Shown in pieces: positions 1 through 8,362 of a stretch of 64,000 bases of DNA. The notes below the pieces were generated by a model. That model had not been told where the DNA came from. It did no database searches and saw only the letters and a list, made by a program, of their open reading frames with translations. The stretch covers positions 1,674,001 to 1,738,000 of the forward strand of contig NZ_CP016170.1 of the NCBI RefSeq assembly GCF_001676705.1, written 5' to 3'. Numbering within the stretch: the stretch's first letter is position 1; each line of letters opens with the position of its first letter. A program made the translations under genes and the position numbers. The stretch is from Bordetella bronchialis. GTDB lineage: Bacteria; Pseudomonadota; Gammaproteobacteria; Burkholderiales; Burkholderiaceae_B.

Positions 1-550
1 GCGTGGTGACGATGGGCTTGCCGTATACGCCCGCCTGGTCCAGCTGCGCGATATAGGCCTGGGCCACCTTGCGCTGCATATCGTTGGCCACGAACACCGT
101 GGACCGGTATTGCGTGCCGGTATCCGGGCCCTGGCGGTTGAGCTGCGTGGGGTCGTGCGCCACCGAAAAATACACCTGCAGCAACTGCCCGTAGGTGATC
201 TGGCGCGGGTCGTAGGTGACCCGCACCGACTCGGCGTGCCCGGTGTCGCCGCCGCTGACCTCGTCGTAGCGCGCCGTGGCGGCCTTGCCGCCGGCATAGC
301 CGGAGACGGCCTGCGTCACGCCGCGCACGTGCTGGAATACACCCTGGACGCCCCAGAAGCAGCCGCCGGCGAACACGGCAGTCTCGCTGGCGGCGGCCGT
401 GGCGGGTTCGTCCAGGGCCGGGGGCGGGATGGCGACGGCTTCCTCGGCGGCGGCGGCGCGGCCATGGCCGCCGAACAGGGACAGGGCGGCGGCGCCGGCG
501 GCCAGCGCCAGGAAGGGCCACTTGGCCAGGGATCGTGCTGCGAGCGTCAT
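1..550 (-). CDS. msrA: Peptide-methionine (S)-S-oxide reductase MsrA, exported form, 3' end beyond window
   Basis: The enzyme reduces methionine-S-sulfoxide in oxidised proteins. Reading down from the ATG at 550, residues 1 to about 35 form a hydrophobic Ala-rich signal peptide, so this copy should act in the periplasm. After a short linker comes the MsrA active-site motif GCFWG with the catalytic Cys, then the family segments SGYAGG, TGHAESV, YDP and FSVAHDPTQLNRQGPD. The frame runs off the left edge after 183 codons, so the C-terminus is not visible. It is divergent from the two-component pair starting at 713, across a 162-bp spacer. Family assignment is firm; export is inferred from the leader. 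Confidence 0.93.
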   Translation of the reverse strand, partial: MTLAARSLAKWPFLALAAGAAALSLFGGHGRAAAAEEAVAIPPPALDEPATAAASETAVFAGGCFWGVQGVFQHVRGVTQAVSGYAGGKAATARYDEVSGGDTGHAESVRVTYDPRQITYGQLLQVYFSVAHDPTQLNRQGPDTGTQYRSTVFVANDMQRKVAQAYIAQLDQAGVYGKPIVTT

Positions 551-712
551 GATGGGGCTCCGAGGGCAGGGTGCGATCGGATTATGCGGCGGCGGCGCGC
601 GGCCAAACTTAAATTCTCCGTGATATTCCGGCCGCGCCGCCGCCGGGCGGCGGTGGCTGCGCGACAATAGCGGCGCCGGGCGAACCGGCGCGCGTATCCA
701 CCCTTTGCCGCC

Positions 713-1435
713 ATGACCGATCCGAAACGCATTCTCATCGTCGAAGACGATGCCCATATCGCCGAGCTGCTGGGCCTGCACCTGCGCGACGAAGGCTACG
801 AAGTCGTCCATGCGGCCGACGGGGACAGCGGGCTGCGCCTGCTCGAGGGCGGCGGCTGGGACCTGCTGGTGCTGGACCTGATGCTGCCCGGCGTGGACGG
901 GCTGGAGATCTGCCGCCGCGCGCGCGCCATGATCCGCTATACGCCCATCATCGTGACCAGCGCCCGCGCCAGCGAAGTGCACCGGATCATCGGCCTGGAG
1001 CTGGGCGCGGACGACTACCTGGCCAAGCCGTTCTCGATGATGGAACTGGTGGCCCGCGTAAAAGCCTTGCTCCGGCGCGTGGAGGCCCTGGCCCGCGATG
1101 CCCGCCTGGACGGTGGCGTGCTGGAGATCGCCGGCCTGCGCATCGATCCCTTGTCGCGCGTGGCCACCGTCGACGGCAACGCGGTGGACCTGACGCCGCG
1201 CGAGTTCGACCTGCTGTATTTCTTTGCCCGTCATCCGGGCAAGGTGTTTTCCCGCATGGCGCTGCTCAACCAGGTGTGGGGCTACCAGCACGATGGCTAC
1301 GAGCACACCGTCAATACCCACATCAACCGTCTGCGCCTGAAGGTGGAGGCCGATCCCGCGGAACCGCGGCGCATCCTCACCGTATGGGGCAAGGGCTACC
1401 GTTTCGCCACGCCCGGCAGCGGAGACGAAGCATGA
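713..1435 (+). CDS. OmpR/PhoB-family response regulator
   Basis: This is a DNA-binding transcription factor of a two-component system. The N-terminal receiver (about residues 5-120) has the acidic pair EDD, the phospho-acceptor Asp55 in LVLDLMLPG and the conserved Lys in AKPFS. The C-terminal winged-helix domain (about 135-232) shows LTPREFDLLYFFARHPGKV and the closing VWGKGYRF. Its length of 240 aa is normal for the family. Its stop overlaps the start of the kinase gene (ATGA at 1432), so the two are translationally coupled and probably a cognate pair. The signal and target genes cannot be told from the sequence; msrA lies divergently upstream. Confidence 0.95.
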   Translation: MTDPKRILIVEDDAHIAELLGLHLRDEGYEVVHAADGDSGLRLLEGGGWDLLVLDLMLPGVDGLEICRRARAMIRYTPIIVTSARASEVHRIIGLELGADDYLAKPFSMMELVARVKALLRRVEALARDARLDGGVLEIAGLRIDPLSRVATVDGNAVDLTPREFDLLYFFARHPGKVFSRMALLNQVWGYQHDGYEHTVNTHINRLRLKVEADPAEPRRILTVWGKGYRFATPGSGDEA

Positions 1436-2946
1436 AACGCCTGAGCCTGTCGCAGCGCCTGTCAGTGGTTTTCGCCGTCCTGCTGCTGGCGTGCACGGCG
1501 GCGGCTGCCTGGCTGCAGATCAGCGCCAACCACTTGCGCGAAGTTGAAACCACCCAGCGCCTGTCCAGCGGCCTGGCGCGGCATATCGCCGACAGCGGCT
1601 CCTTGATGGACGCCGCCGGCTTGCGGCCGGCCGCGGTGCGCGAGCTGTTCGACAAGCTGATGGCGGTGAACCCCAGTGTGGAGGTCTATCTGTTGTCGCG
1701 GGACGGCCGCATCATCGGCGACGCCGCGCCGCGCGGCCACCTCAAGCGCGAGCGCGTGGATATCGAACCGGTGCGGCGACTGCTGGCCGGCGCGCCCCTG
1801 CCGATCTTCGGCGACGATCCGCGCAGCGAGAACGGACGCAAGGTCTTCGACGCGGCCCCGCTGATGGTCGACGGGCAGGAGCACGGCTACGTCTACGTGG
1901 TCCTGCAGGGCGAACGCCGCGATGCCCTGGCCGCCAATCTGGGGGCCAGCGTCGCCACGCGCACGACGCTGCTCTCCCTGGGATTGGTGGCGCTGTGCTG
2001 CCTGATCGCGGGCCTGGTCGCCTTCGCCCTGATCACGCGGCCCTTGCGCCGCCTGACGGCGGTGGTGCGGGACTTCGACGGCAACGAGGTCGTCGCCACC
2101 GCCGCCTTGCGGGCCTCCCGGGCCACGCCCATGCCGCCCGCGGGGGGCGACGAAATCGGCGTCCTGGAGCAGGCCTTTCGCCAGATGGCGGCGCGCATCG
2201 CCGAGCAATGGCGCGAGCTCAGCCGCCAGGACCAGCAGCGGCGCGAGCTGGTCGCCAACATTTCGCACGATCTGCGCACGCCGTTGACCTCTCTGCACGG
2301 CTACCTGGAGACGCTGCTGATGAAGGCCGACACCCTGGATGCCGCCGATCGCCGCCGCTATCTGGAAACCGCGCTGGGGCAGAGCCGCAAGGTAGGCCGC
2401 CTGGCGCAGTCCCTGTTCGACCTGGCCCGTCTGGAGTCGGGCCTGATCCAGCCGGACAAGGAAGTGTTCGTCCTACCCGATCTGGTCCAGGACGTTTTCC
2501 AGAAGTTCGAACTCGCGGCCGAGGCGCGCGGCGTACGCCTGGTGGCGGGCTTCGACCGCGATCTACCGCCGGTGGAGGCCGACGTGGGGATGATCGAGCG
2601 CGTACTGACCAACCTGCTCGACAACGCCATCCGCCATAGTCCATCGGGCGGCACCGTCGACGTTCGCATGACGGCGGCCGATGGCGCCGCCGTGGTCACG
2701 GTCGGCGACGACGGCCCGGGCATCCCGCCATCGCTGCGCGATGGACTGTTCACGCGCGCCTCCGCCTGGCGCACGGAACGCGGCCAGCCCGCCGGCCAGA
2801 ACGGCGGCCTGGGCCTGCTGACCGTGCACCGCATCCTGGCGCTGCACGGCGGCGTTATACGCCTGGTGCCGCGCGCGGACCGCGGCGCGGTCTTCGAAAT
2901 CCGGCTTCCCGCGCCGGCGGCCGTGACGGCGATCCCGCAGCCCTGA
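1432..2946 (+). CDS. Sensor histidine kinase
   Basis: This is the membrane sensor kinase paired with the upstream regulator. The ATG at 1432 overlaps the regulator stop and begins 504 aa. TM1 lies at about residues 10-28, followed by a periplasmic domain of about 150 residues. TM2 is at about 180-202 and leads into a HAMP linker. The dimerisation/phosphotransfer helix has NISHDLRTPL with the phospho-acceptor at His279. The ATPase domain has the N box NLLDNAIRHSP and glycine boxes GDDGPGIP and GGLGLLTVHRI. A longer in-frame extension back to 1276 is rejected because it overlaps the regulator and would put a poorly hydrophobic arm before TM1. The ligand is unknown. Confidence 0.95.
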   Translation: MKRLSLSQRLSVVFAVLLLACTAAAAWLQISANHLREVETTQRLSSGLARHIADSGSLMDAAGLRPAAVRELFDKLMAVNPSVEVYLLSRDGRIIGDAAPRGHLKRERVDIEPVRRLLAGAPLPIFGDDPRSENGRKVFDAAPLMVDGQEHGYVYVVLQGERRDALAANLGASVATRTTLLSLGLVALCCLIAGLVAFALITRPLRRLTAVVRDFDGNEVVATAALRASRATPMPPAGGDEIGVLEQAFRQMAARIAEQWRELSRQDQQRRELVANISHDLRTPLTSLHGYLETLLMKADTLDAADRRRYLETALGQSRKVGRLAQSLFDLARLESGLIQPDKEVFVLPDLVQDVFQKFELAAEARGVRLVAGFDRDLPPVEADVGMIERVLTNLLDNAIRHSPSGGTVDVRMTAADGAAVVTVGDDGPGIPPSLRDGLFTRASAWRTERGQPAGQNGGLGLLTVHRILALHGGVIRLVPRADRGAVFEIRLPAPAAVTAIPQP

Positions 2947-2999
2947 ACGCTTGCCGGGCCTGCCCACAGTAGGCACAAGGGCCAGCGAGAAAGCGCCTG

Positions 3000-3015
3000 T
3001 ACACCGATAGGTGTA
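3000..3015. promoter_or_regulatory. Inverted repeat TACACC-N4-GGTGTA upstream of the 3159 gene
   Basis: The two 6-bp arms are perfectly complementary around a GATA centre. The site lies about 145 bp before the 3159 start and 54 bp after the histidine kinase stop. The layout suits a dimeric regulator operator, but no regulator can be named. Confidence 0.35.
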
Positions 3016-3158
3016 TGGCCGTGCTTTCGATGTAGGGAACGCCGATCGCGCGGTCGCTCGTCCGGCCTAGGATGAACGCATTCTGGAGCTCTCGCATTAC
3101 TGCGCGCACTATCTGCGCGGAGTAGGTATGACACGAAGCCCCCGGAACCGGATACGAC

Positions 3159-4787
3159 ATGGAAAAGAAGACCGTTGCGTTGCTCGTGAATGCCACGAAT
3201 CAGGCCGGATGGGTGCATGACGTCGCCCAGTGGCTAGCACACGAGGAAAACTTCCACCTGGCTGCCCTTATCGTGGCCTGGGACGATACGCAGTCCACCG
3301 AGCGCAGCCTGCCGTGGAGCCGCGACCCCTTGGGGACCGTCGCCAGGCTGGAATCGCGCATGCTGGATACCCGCCACCGCGCGCAGCTGGCGACGAGCGA
3401 CCTGAGCGCCTCGATGCCGCCGGATACGCCGGTACTGGACCTGGCGATCACCGGCCGGGCGGGCGCCCGCGTGGCCGCGGATGCGGAACAGCTGCGCGCG
3501 CTGATGGCGCTGCGGCTGGACGTCATCCTTATCCTGGGCGGGCCCGCCGTGCGCGGCGAGCTGGCCTCGCTGCCGACGCATGGCGTGTGGATGCCCGTGC
3601 ATTCCGAGCTCAAGGACCAGCAGGATGTGGCCCATGCGGGCTTCTGGGAGGTCTACCAGCGCGCCGACCATACCACCGTCAAGTTGTGGAGGCTGGGCGC
3701 CACCGAACAGGCCGACGAGCTGATCGACGCCCGCAGCTTCAACACCGAGGTGTTCTGGCTGAAAAACCGCGCCCGTGCCCTGAGCCTGGCCAATCTGATG
3801 ATTTTCGACACGCTGCAGGCCACGGTCAGTCCGGAGCGCCGCAAGCAGCCGTCTTCATCGCTGCAGATCCACACCGCCATGACGCCGCCCCGGCCGGCGC
3901 AATGGGACGGCGCGGCCTATCTTGCCCGCCAGGCCTGGCTGGCATCCAGCATGGTGCTGCGCCGCGCGATGAAGCGCAACGTGCGCTGGCGGATCGGCAT
4001 GTGCCCGACCGGGCGGCAGGAGGTGGTGACCTCGGAAGCGGCCGTGATGGTGCCGCCCAAGGGGCGTTTTTTCGCCGATCCCTTCGTGTATACCCGTAAT
4101 GGACAACCCTATATTTTTTTCGAGGATTATTACTTCCGCGAGCGTAAAGGGAAGATCTCGGTGGCGACGTATATCGACGGCGCCTTCCGATTCCTGGGCG
4201 TCGTCCTGGACCTGCCCTACCACCTGAGTTTCCCCTACATTTTCGAGTATGACGGGGATACTTATATGGTCCCGGAAACCTGCGGTAACCGAACCATCGA
4301 ATTGTGGAAATGCAGCGAATTTCCGCTGAAATGGGAGTTGCACCGTACGCTGATGAATAATATTTCCGCGGTCGATACCATCGTTTTCCCTTACGAGGGC
4401 CGCTGGTGGCTGTTCACCAACATCGACCGCACGGATGGCGTGAGCCATTGCGACGAGCTGTTCGCCTTCCATGCCGAGCGGCCGGATTCCGACCGCTGGA
4501 CGCCGCATACCCTGAACCCGATCGTGCACAGCCCGGTCAAGGCCCGCAATGCGGGCATGATCCTGGCCCCGGACGGCAGCGTGGTGCGCTGCGCGCAGTC
4601 GCAGGGCTTCCAGCATTACGGTAAAGGGGTATCGCTGAACCGCATCGAAGAGCTGACGCCGCACACCTATCGGGAAGCGGACGGGCCGGTGCATTACCCC
4701 AGCTTCCTGCGCAAGCCGTACGCCTCGATGCATCACTGGCATCATCACGGCGGCCACACTGTCTTCGACTTTGCATTTATGGAATAA
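3159..4787 (+). CDS. Formyltransferase-like / GINT1_N-like (beta-propeller) fusion protein
   Basis: The 542-aa protein appears to have two parts. Residues 1 to about 230 resemble the formyl-transferase fold of Met-tRNA formyltransferase and sugar N-formyltransferases, with LDVILILGG, a His-containing PVHSELKD segment and HAGFWEVYQRAD. Residues about 285-540 contain ADPFVYTRNGQPYIFFEDY, KISVA and VPETCGNRTIELWKC. These are typical of the glucosamine inositolphosphorylceramide transferase 1 N-terminal domain, which has a GH43-like propeller fold. Such fusions are often found in polysaccharide loci, and the exopolysaccharide cluster begins 2.3 kb downstream. A role in modifying an amino-sugar of the polymer is inferred. 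Start: ATG at 3159 with only a weak ribosome site. Confidence 0.7.
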   Translation: MEKKTVALLVNATNQAGWVHDVAQWLAHEENFHLAALIVAWDDTQSTERSLPWSRDPLGTVARLESRMLDTRHRAQLATSDLSASMPPDTPVLDLAITGRAGARVAADAEQLRALMALRLDVILILGGPAVRGELASLPTHGVWMPVHSELKDQQDVAHAGFWEVYQRADHTTVKLWRLGATEQADELIDARSFNTEVFWLKNRARALSLANLMIFDTLQATVSPERRKQPSSSLQIHTAMTPPRPAQWDGAAYLARQAWLASSMVLRRAMKRNVRWRIGMCPTGRQEVVTSEAAVMVPPKGRFFADPFVYTRNGQPYIFFEDYYFRERKGKISVATYIDGAFRFLGVVLDLPYHLSFPYIFEYDGDTYMVPETCGNRTIELWKCSEFPLKWELHRTLMNNISAVDTIVFPYEGRWWLFTNIDRTDGVSHCDELFAFHAERPDSDRWTPHTLNPIVHSPVKARNAGMILAPDGSVVRCAQSQGFQHYGKGVSLNRIEELTPHTYREADGPVHYPSFLRKPYASMHHWHHHGGHTVFDFAFME

Positions 4788-5128
4788 CAAATACTGGGAA
4801 ACGTTACGGCGCGAGCCGCGACAGTAAAGTTTTTTCCCGCGCAGCATAATCGCGGCGAATCACGCCCGGCCGTAGCAGCGTTTCGCCGATCCCCCTGGAA
4901 ACCCGCGTCAATCAAGGCTTGGAGCTCAACATGACGACACATTTCGCCCTGGACCGCTTGCAAACACTTGCAGTCCGACTCCATTCAAAACTTTTTTAGT
5001 TCCGCTTTTAAACCAGCGTGGCGCGGGTGTTTATTGGTGCCGAAAAAATCAGGAAGGGCGGTCGGAGCCACCCGATTGATACTAACGGATGACTTCGCTT
5101 CCTGTCGGTTTATGTCGATTGGACAAGC

Positions 5129-5157
5129 TTGATTTTGAACTAGGCTACCCATAACAT
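5129..5157 (+). promoter_or_regulatory. Candidate sigma-70 promoter for the regulator at 5328
   Basis: TTGATT at 5129-5134 and TAACAT at 5152-5157 are separated by 17 bp, a fair match to the sigma-70 consensus. The match is by eye only. The start codon lies 170 bp downstream, leaving a long untranslated leader that carries the dyad at 5158-5185. Confidence 0.3.
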
Positions 5158-5185
5158 GAGTGCGTCATCCAAACGATGACTACTC
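5158..5185. promoter_or_regulatory. Imperfect dyad (stem-loop or operator) in the regulator leader
   Basis: GTCATC at 5164-5169 pairs with GATGAC at 5175-5180 around CAAAC. The pairing extends outward through GAGT at 5158 and ACTC at 5182. It starts just after the candidate -10 box, so it may be an operator at the transcription start or a leader hairpin. The half-site GGATGAC recurs at 5088. Confidence 0.35.
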
Positions 5186-5327
5186 AAGTTTCGGTCGGTT
5201 TCGCCAACGTCTCGTCCAAGTGGTCGGCAGGCACACCGAACAAAAAAATTAGCCGCCGTGTGTTTGCGCTACGTACCATTCACTGCTGCACTCTTGTCGC
5301 ATCGAACGATGTCTTATGGGGAAAGCT

Positions 5328-6107
5328 ATGTCGAAAATGGTCTTGATCGAGGCTCATCCACTCTTGAGGCTGGGCCTGCGTCAAATTCTGGGCAAGGTCG
5401 AAGGCGTGTGGGAAATCGTCGGATTGGATCTGGCGAATCTGGACGAAGCCGCCGAGCAGAACCGCGGTGCCGAATTGCTGATCTTCGGCCTGCCGATTGA
5501 AACCGAAACGGGTTGGCAGGCACTGGCCGATGTGCGCAGGGTGCTGGCGCCCAAGCGCATCCTCCTGCTGGTGGACAACATGCCGATGCAGGCGCTGTCG
5601 CGGCTGCCGGAAGGAAGCATCCACGGCTGCCTGCTGAAGACGGCCTCGATCGAGGTTCTCGAAGCCGCCATACGGCTGGTCATGGCTGGCGGCCAATGTT
5701 TTCCGAGCGGGCAAATGGGACAGCCGTCCACGGCCGCCGAAACCTCCGCCACCGCCGCCGTGCAACATGCGGCGCCGGCCAGCGCGATGCTGATGGCGGC
5801 CGACGGCGATCATGGCGCCAGCCCGAAGATGGCCATGCCCATCACCGCCGGGGCGCAGTTGCTGAAGATCACCCCGCGTCAATACGAAGTCCTGGTGCTG
5901 CTGTCGCGCGGCTATCCGATCAAAACGGTAAGCCGCATGCTGAACATTTCGGTGGCGACGGCGAAGACCCACGCTTGCACGCTGTACCAGCGGCTGCAGG
6001 TGAAAAACAAGGGGGAGGCGGTATATACGGCCTTGCAACGTGGCGCCACGCTGGATTGGGATTCAGGCGGCGCCAATGGATCCAGTTATGAGCGCAACCG
6101 GCTCTAG
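5328..6107 (+). CDS. LuxR/NarL-type regulator with a degenerate receiver domain
   Basis: This is a DNA-binding transcription factor of 259 aa. The C-terminal LuxR HTH (about 180-245) is clear: ITPRQYEVLVLLSRGYPIKTV followed by LNISVATAKTHACTLYQRL. The N-terminal half has a receiver-like fold (MVLIEAHPLLRLGLRQIL, GCLLKTAS with the conserved Lys). However, the usual acidic pair is reduced to a single Glu, and the phospho-acceptor Asp position reads FGLPIETETG, with Gly. Phosphorylation is therefore unlikely. The ATG at 5328 is preferred over 5316 because GGGGAAAG lies just before it. A paralogue follows at 6348; both precede the polysaccharide locus, which they may regulate. Confidence 0.85.
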   Translation: MSKMVLIEAHPLLRLGLRQILGKVEGVWEIVGLDLANLDEAAEQNRGAELLIFGLPIETETGWQALADVRRVLAPKRILLLVDNMPMQALSRLPEGSIHGCLLKTASIEVLEAAIRLVMAGGQCFPSGQMGQPSTAAETSATAAVQHAAPASAMLMAADGDHGASPKMAMPITAGAQLLKITPRQYEVLVLLSRGYPIKTVSRMLNISVATAKTHACTLYQRLQVKNKGEAVYTALQRGATLDWDSGGANGSSYERNRL

Positions 6108-6139
6108 CGCACCAGGATCGCAGTACAGGTCGCCCTTCG

Positions 6140-6177
6140 AAGCAAGCCTTCCGGCGTGAGCCGGGGCTTGCTTTTTT
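6140..6177 (+). terminator. Rho-independent terminator after the 5328 regulator
   Basis: AAGCAAGCC at 6140-6148 pairs with GGCTTGCTT at 6165-6173. A nested CCGGC/GCCGG stem closes a GTGA loop, and a T tract follows. It lies 33 bp after the stop codon, so the second regulator is transcribed separately. Confidence 0.85.
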
Positions 6178-6347
6178 GCTTGGGGAGCACGGTCATCGCA
6201 GCCATGCGTCTGCCGTCATCCGCACGACGGAGATGCGCGGGCACCTGCCGCTGATACGATGGCGCAGGCCGTTCCCTAGCAAGCCGTGATCGACCCGATC
6301 CGCGCCATGGCTGGGACGCTCAGCTTATCGTGAGAGGCTCCCGGCGA

Positions 6348-7031
6348 ATGACTACCGTCCTGATCGAGGAATACGCCATTCTGCGCATCGCCATCCAACA
6401 CATACTGGAGACGGCGCGCAGCCCTGAAAGCGTCATGGCCATGGCGCCCCAGAAATTGAACGAGTTATCCCTGTCCGCGGTACGGCCCGTGGAGCTACTG
6501 GTGCTGGGCATCACGGGGACGACCGAAAACGATCTGCACATGTTGTCCGTGTCGATGACGCTGCTGGCGCCGCGGCACACGCTGGTGCTGCACGATACGC
6601 TGGATCCGCGCTTTATGCTGGAGGCCGCCCGCACCGGGGTCTGTGGCTTGCTGCCCAAGTCATCGACGCCGGAGGCGATCACGGCGGCCGTGCATCTGGT
6701 CCTGGCGGGTGGGCAGTGTTTTCCGCGCACCATCGTCGAGGCCACGCAGGCCACGCCATCCATGCCGGGACGCGGGCATGCGGCCATACGCATGCTGACG
6801 CCGCGGCAGGAGGAAATCCTGCGCCTGCTGGCCAAGGGCCGCACGATGCGCGAAATCAGCCGCGAGATCGGCATTTCGGTGGCGACCGTGAAGAGCCATG
6901 CGCGCACGCTGTACTGGAAACTGAACGCACGCAACCAGGCCGAGGCCGCGTACATCGCGGTACAGGAAGGTTTGCTGCGGGACGAGCCGCCGGCGGCCAG
7001 CCAGAACGAGGAGCCGCCGTCCTCCGGATGA
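6348..7031 (+). CDS. Second LuxR/NarL-type regulator with a degenerate receiver domain
   Basis: The 227-aa protein is a paralogue of the 5328 product. Shared features are MTTVLIEEYAILRIAIQHIL at the start, CGLLPKSSTPEAI with the receiver Lys, AGGQCFP in the linker, and the C-terminal HTH LTPRQEEILRLLAKGRT with ISVATVKSHARTLYWKL. The phospho-acceptor position reads LLVLGITGTTEND, with Gly in place of Asp, so it probably works without phosphorylation. The ATG at 6348 aligns with the paralogue start; an in-frame GTG at 6330 is less likely. Terminators sit before and after it, so it is a single-gene unit. Target genes are unknown; the adjacent polysaccharide cluster is the natural candidate. Confidence 0.83.
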   Translation: MTTVLIEEYAILRIAIQHILETARSPESVMAMAPQKLNELSLSAVRPVELLVLGITGTTENDLHMLSVSMTLLAPRHTLVLHDTLDPRFMLEAARTGVCGLLPKSSTPEAITAAVHLVLAGGQCFPRTIVEATQATPSMPGRGHAAIRMLTPRQEEILRLLAKGRTMREISREIGISVATVKSHARTLYWKLNARNQAEAAYIAVQEGLLRDEPPAASQNEEPPSSG

Positions 7032-7050
7032 GGCGCGCGGGCCTGCCCCA

Positions 7051-7084
7051 GGGGCCGATACATTCGATATCGGCCCCGCTTTTT
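7051..7084. terminator. Terminator between convergent regulator and wcaI
   Basis: GGGGCCGATA at 7051-7060 pairs perfectly with TATCGGCCCC at 7068-7077, followed by GCTTTTT. It is oriented for the plus-strand regulator. The same hairpin may also help end the minus-strand polysaccharide operon, which stops at 7112. Confidence 0.85.
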
Positions 7085-7111
7085 CGTGCGTGCGGCGCGC
7101 TAAGGGGTTTG

Positions 7112-8362
7112 CTAAGGGGTTTTCTGCAGGGCTGAACGCCCCGGCTCGCACAGCGCCATCAGCTGCTGTTCAAGGCGGCCGAGCACCGTGTCGGTGTGCA
7201 GTTGCGTTTGCGCGTAGCGCAGCGCCGCCTCGCCCATCGCGGCGCGCAGGGCGGGCGATGCCGCCAGGCGCAGCAGCGCCCGCGCCATGGCGCGGGGATT
7301 CTCCGGCTGTACGGTCAGGCCGCACAGGGACACGACCTGCGCGAGCTCCGTGCCGGGCGCCGTACCGCAGATCACGGGCCGGCCGCTGGCCAGCATGCCG
7401 GTCAGCTTGGACGGCATGACGAGATCGGCCGCGCCGGCGCGCTGCGGCAGCAGGTGGACGTCGGCGGTCGCGAGCAGCGCCGGCAGCTGTTCGGCGGGCT
7501 GCAAAGGCAGGAAGCGCACGTTGGGCAGGTCGGCGCAGCGGCGCTGCAACTCGTCGCGCTGGTGGCCTTCGCCGCAGAAAATGAACTGGATCCCCTGGCG
7601 CCGCTTCAGGATGCGGGCGAGGTCCGCCAGGGTTTCCAGGCCCTGCTTGCCGCCCATATTGCCCGAGTACAGGGCGACGATATCGCCGGGCGGGATACCG
7701 AGCTGCGCGCGATAGTCGACGGCGCCGTGGCCCGCTCGGGCCGCGGCCACATCGATCCAGTTGGGAAAGAGCACCAGCCGCGCGTCGTCGACACCCTTGG
7801 CGCGGGCCAGGGCCAGCATGCGGGTGGAGATGGTGGAGACGCGATCGAAGCGGCGCATCAGCCAGCGTTCCATGCCCCCCACCAGGCGCTTCAATGTCCC
7901 ACCCTTGAGCAGCCCCAGCTCGAAGGCGGCGTCGACCTCGTAGTCCTGGATGTGCAGCCATGCGCGCGCCCCGCACAGGCGGGCCGCGGCGGCGGCGGCC
8001 GGCGCGCAGAACAGCGGCGGCTCGACGACCAGGATGACGTCCGGCCGGCGTACCGCCGCGGCCAGCAACAGCGGCAGGCTGCTCAGCGCGAAGCTGGCAA
8101 GGTGCAGCAGGCGCTTGAGTCCGCCCGGCTTGGGCGGTACCCATAGCGGCGCGCGCAGCACGCGGACGCCTTGCCAGGACTGGATGGCGTAGCGGCCCGC
8201 GCGGTAGCCCGGCTGCACGCGCCATTGGGGATAGTAGGGCGGGGCCGTGATGGCGGTGACCCGATGGCCGCGCGCCGCCAGCCACGCGGCCATTTCGCCC
8301 GTGTATTTGCCGGTGCCGGTCAGTTCGGGCGCGAAGTTGATGCCATACAGGACGATCTTCAT
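7112..8362 (-). CDS. wcaI: WcaI-type glycosyltransferase (family 4)
   Basis: This is a 416-aa GT-B glycosyltransferase resembling colanic-acid WcaI, which adds a sugar to the lipid-linked repeat unit at the inner membrane face. The N-terminus MKIVLYGINFAPELTGTGKY and APPYYPQW are typical. The C-terminal donor half has LYSGNMGGKQGLE, FCGEGHQRDEL and LPQRAGAADLVMPSKLTGML. The ATG at 8362 overlaps the wcaF stop by 4 bp (ATGA), deciding the start; the frame is open further upstream, but that part is antisense-type sequence over wcaF. It is the last gene of the 12-gene operon. The sugar donor cannot be told from sequence. Confidence 0.88.
   Translation of the reverse strand: MKIVLYGINFAPELTGTGKYTGEMAAWLAARGHRVTAITAPPYYPQWRVQPGYRAGRYAIQSWQGVRVLRAPLWVPPKPGGLKRLLHLASFALSSLPLLLAAAVRRPDVILVVEPPLFCAPAAAAAARLCGARAWLHIQDYEVDAAFELGLLKGGTLKRLVGGMERWLMRRFDRVSTISTRMLALARAKGVDDARLVLFPNWIDVAAARAGHGAVDYRAQLGIPPGDIVALYSGNMGGKQGLETLADLARILKRRQGIQFIFCGEGHQRDELQRRCADLPNVRFLPLQPAEQLPALLATADVHLLPQRAGAADLVMPSKLTGMLASGRPVICGTAPGTELAQVVSLCGLTVQPENPRAMARALLRLAASPALRAAMGEAALRYAQTQLHTDTVLGRLEQQLMALCEPGRSALQKTP

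Larger units (their letters stand above)
4788..5327. other. 540-bp AT-richer spacer without a convincing gene
   Basis: This spacer has visibly lower GC than its neighbours, with several A/T runs such as those near 4992 and 5225. No reading frame has both a start and a family match. It holds the candidate promoter and dyad described separately and probably serves as the control region of the regulator gene at 5328. Confidence 0.55.
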
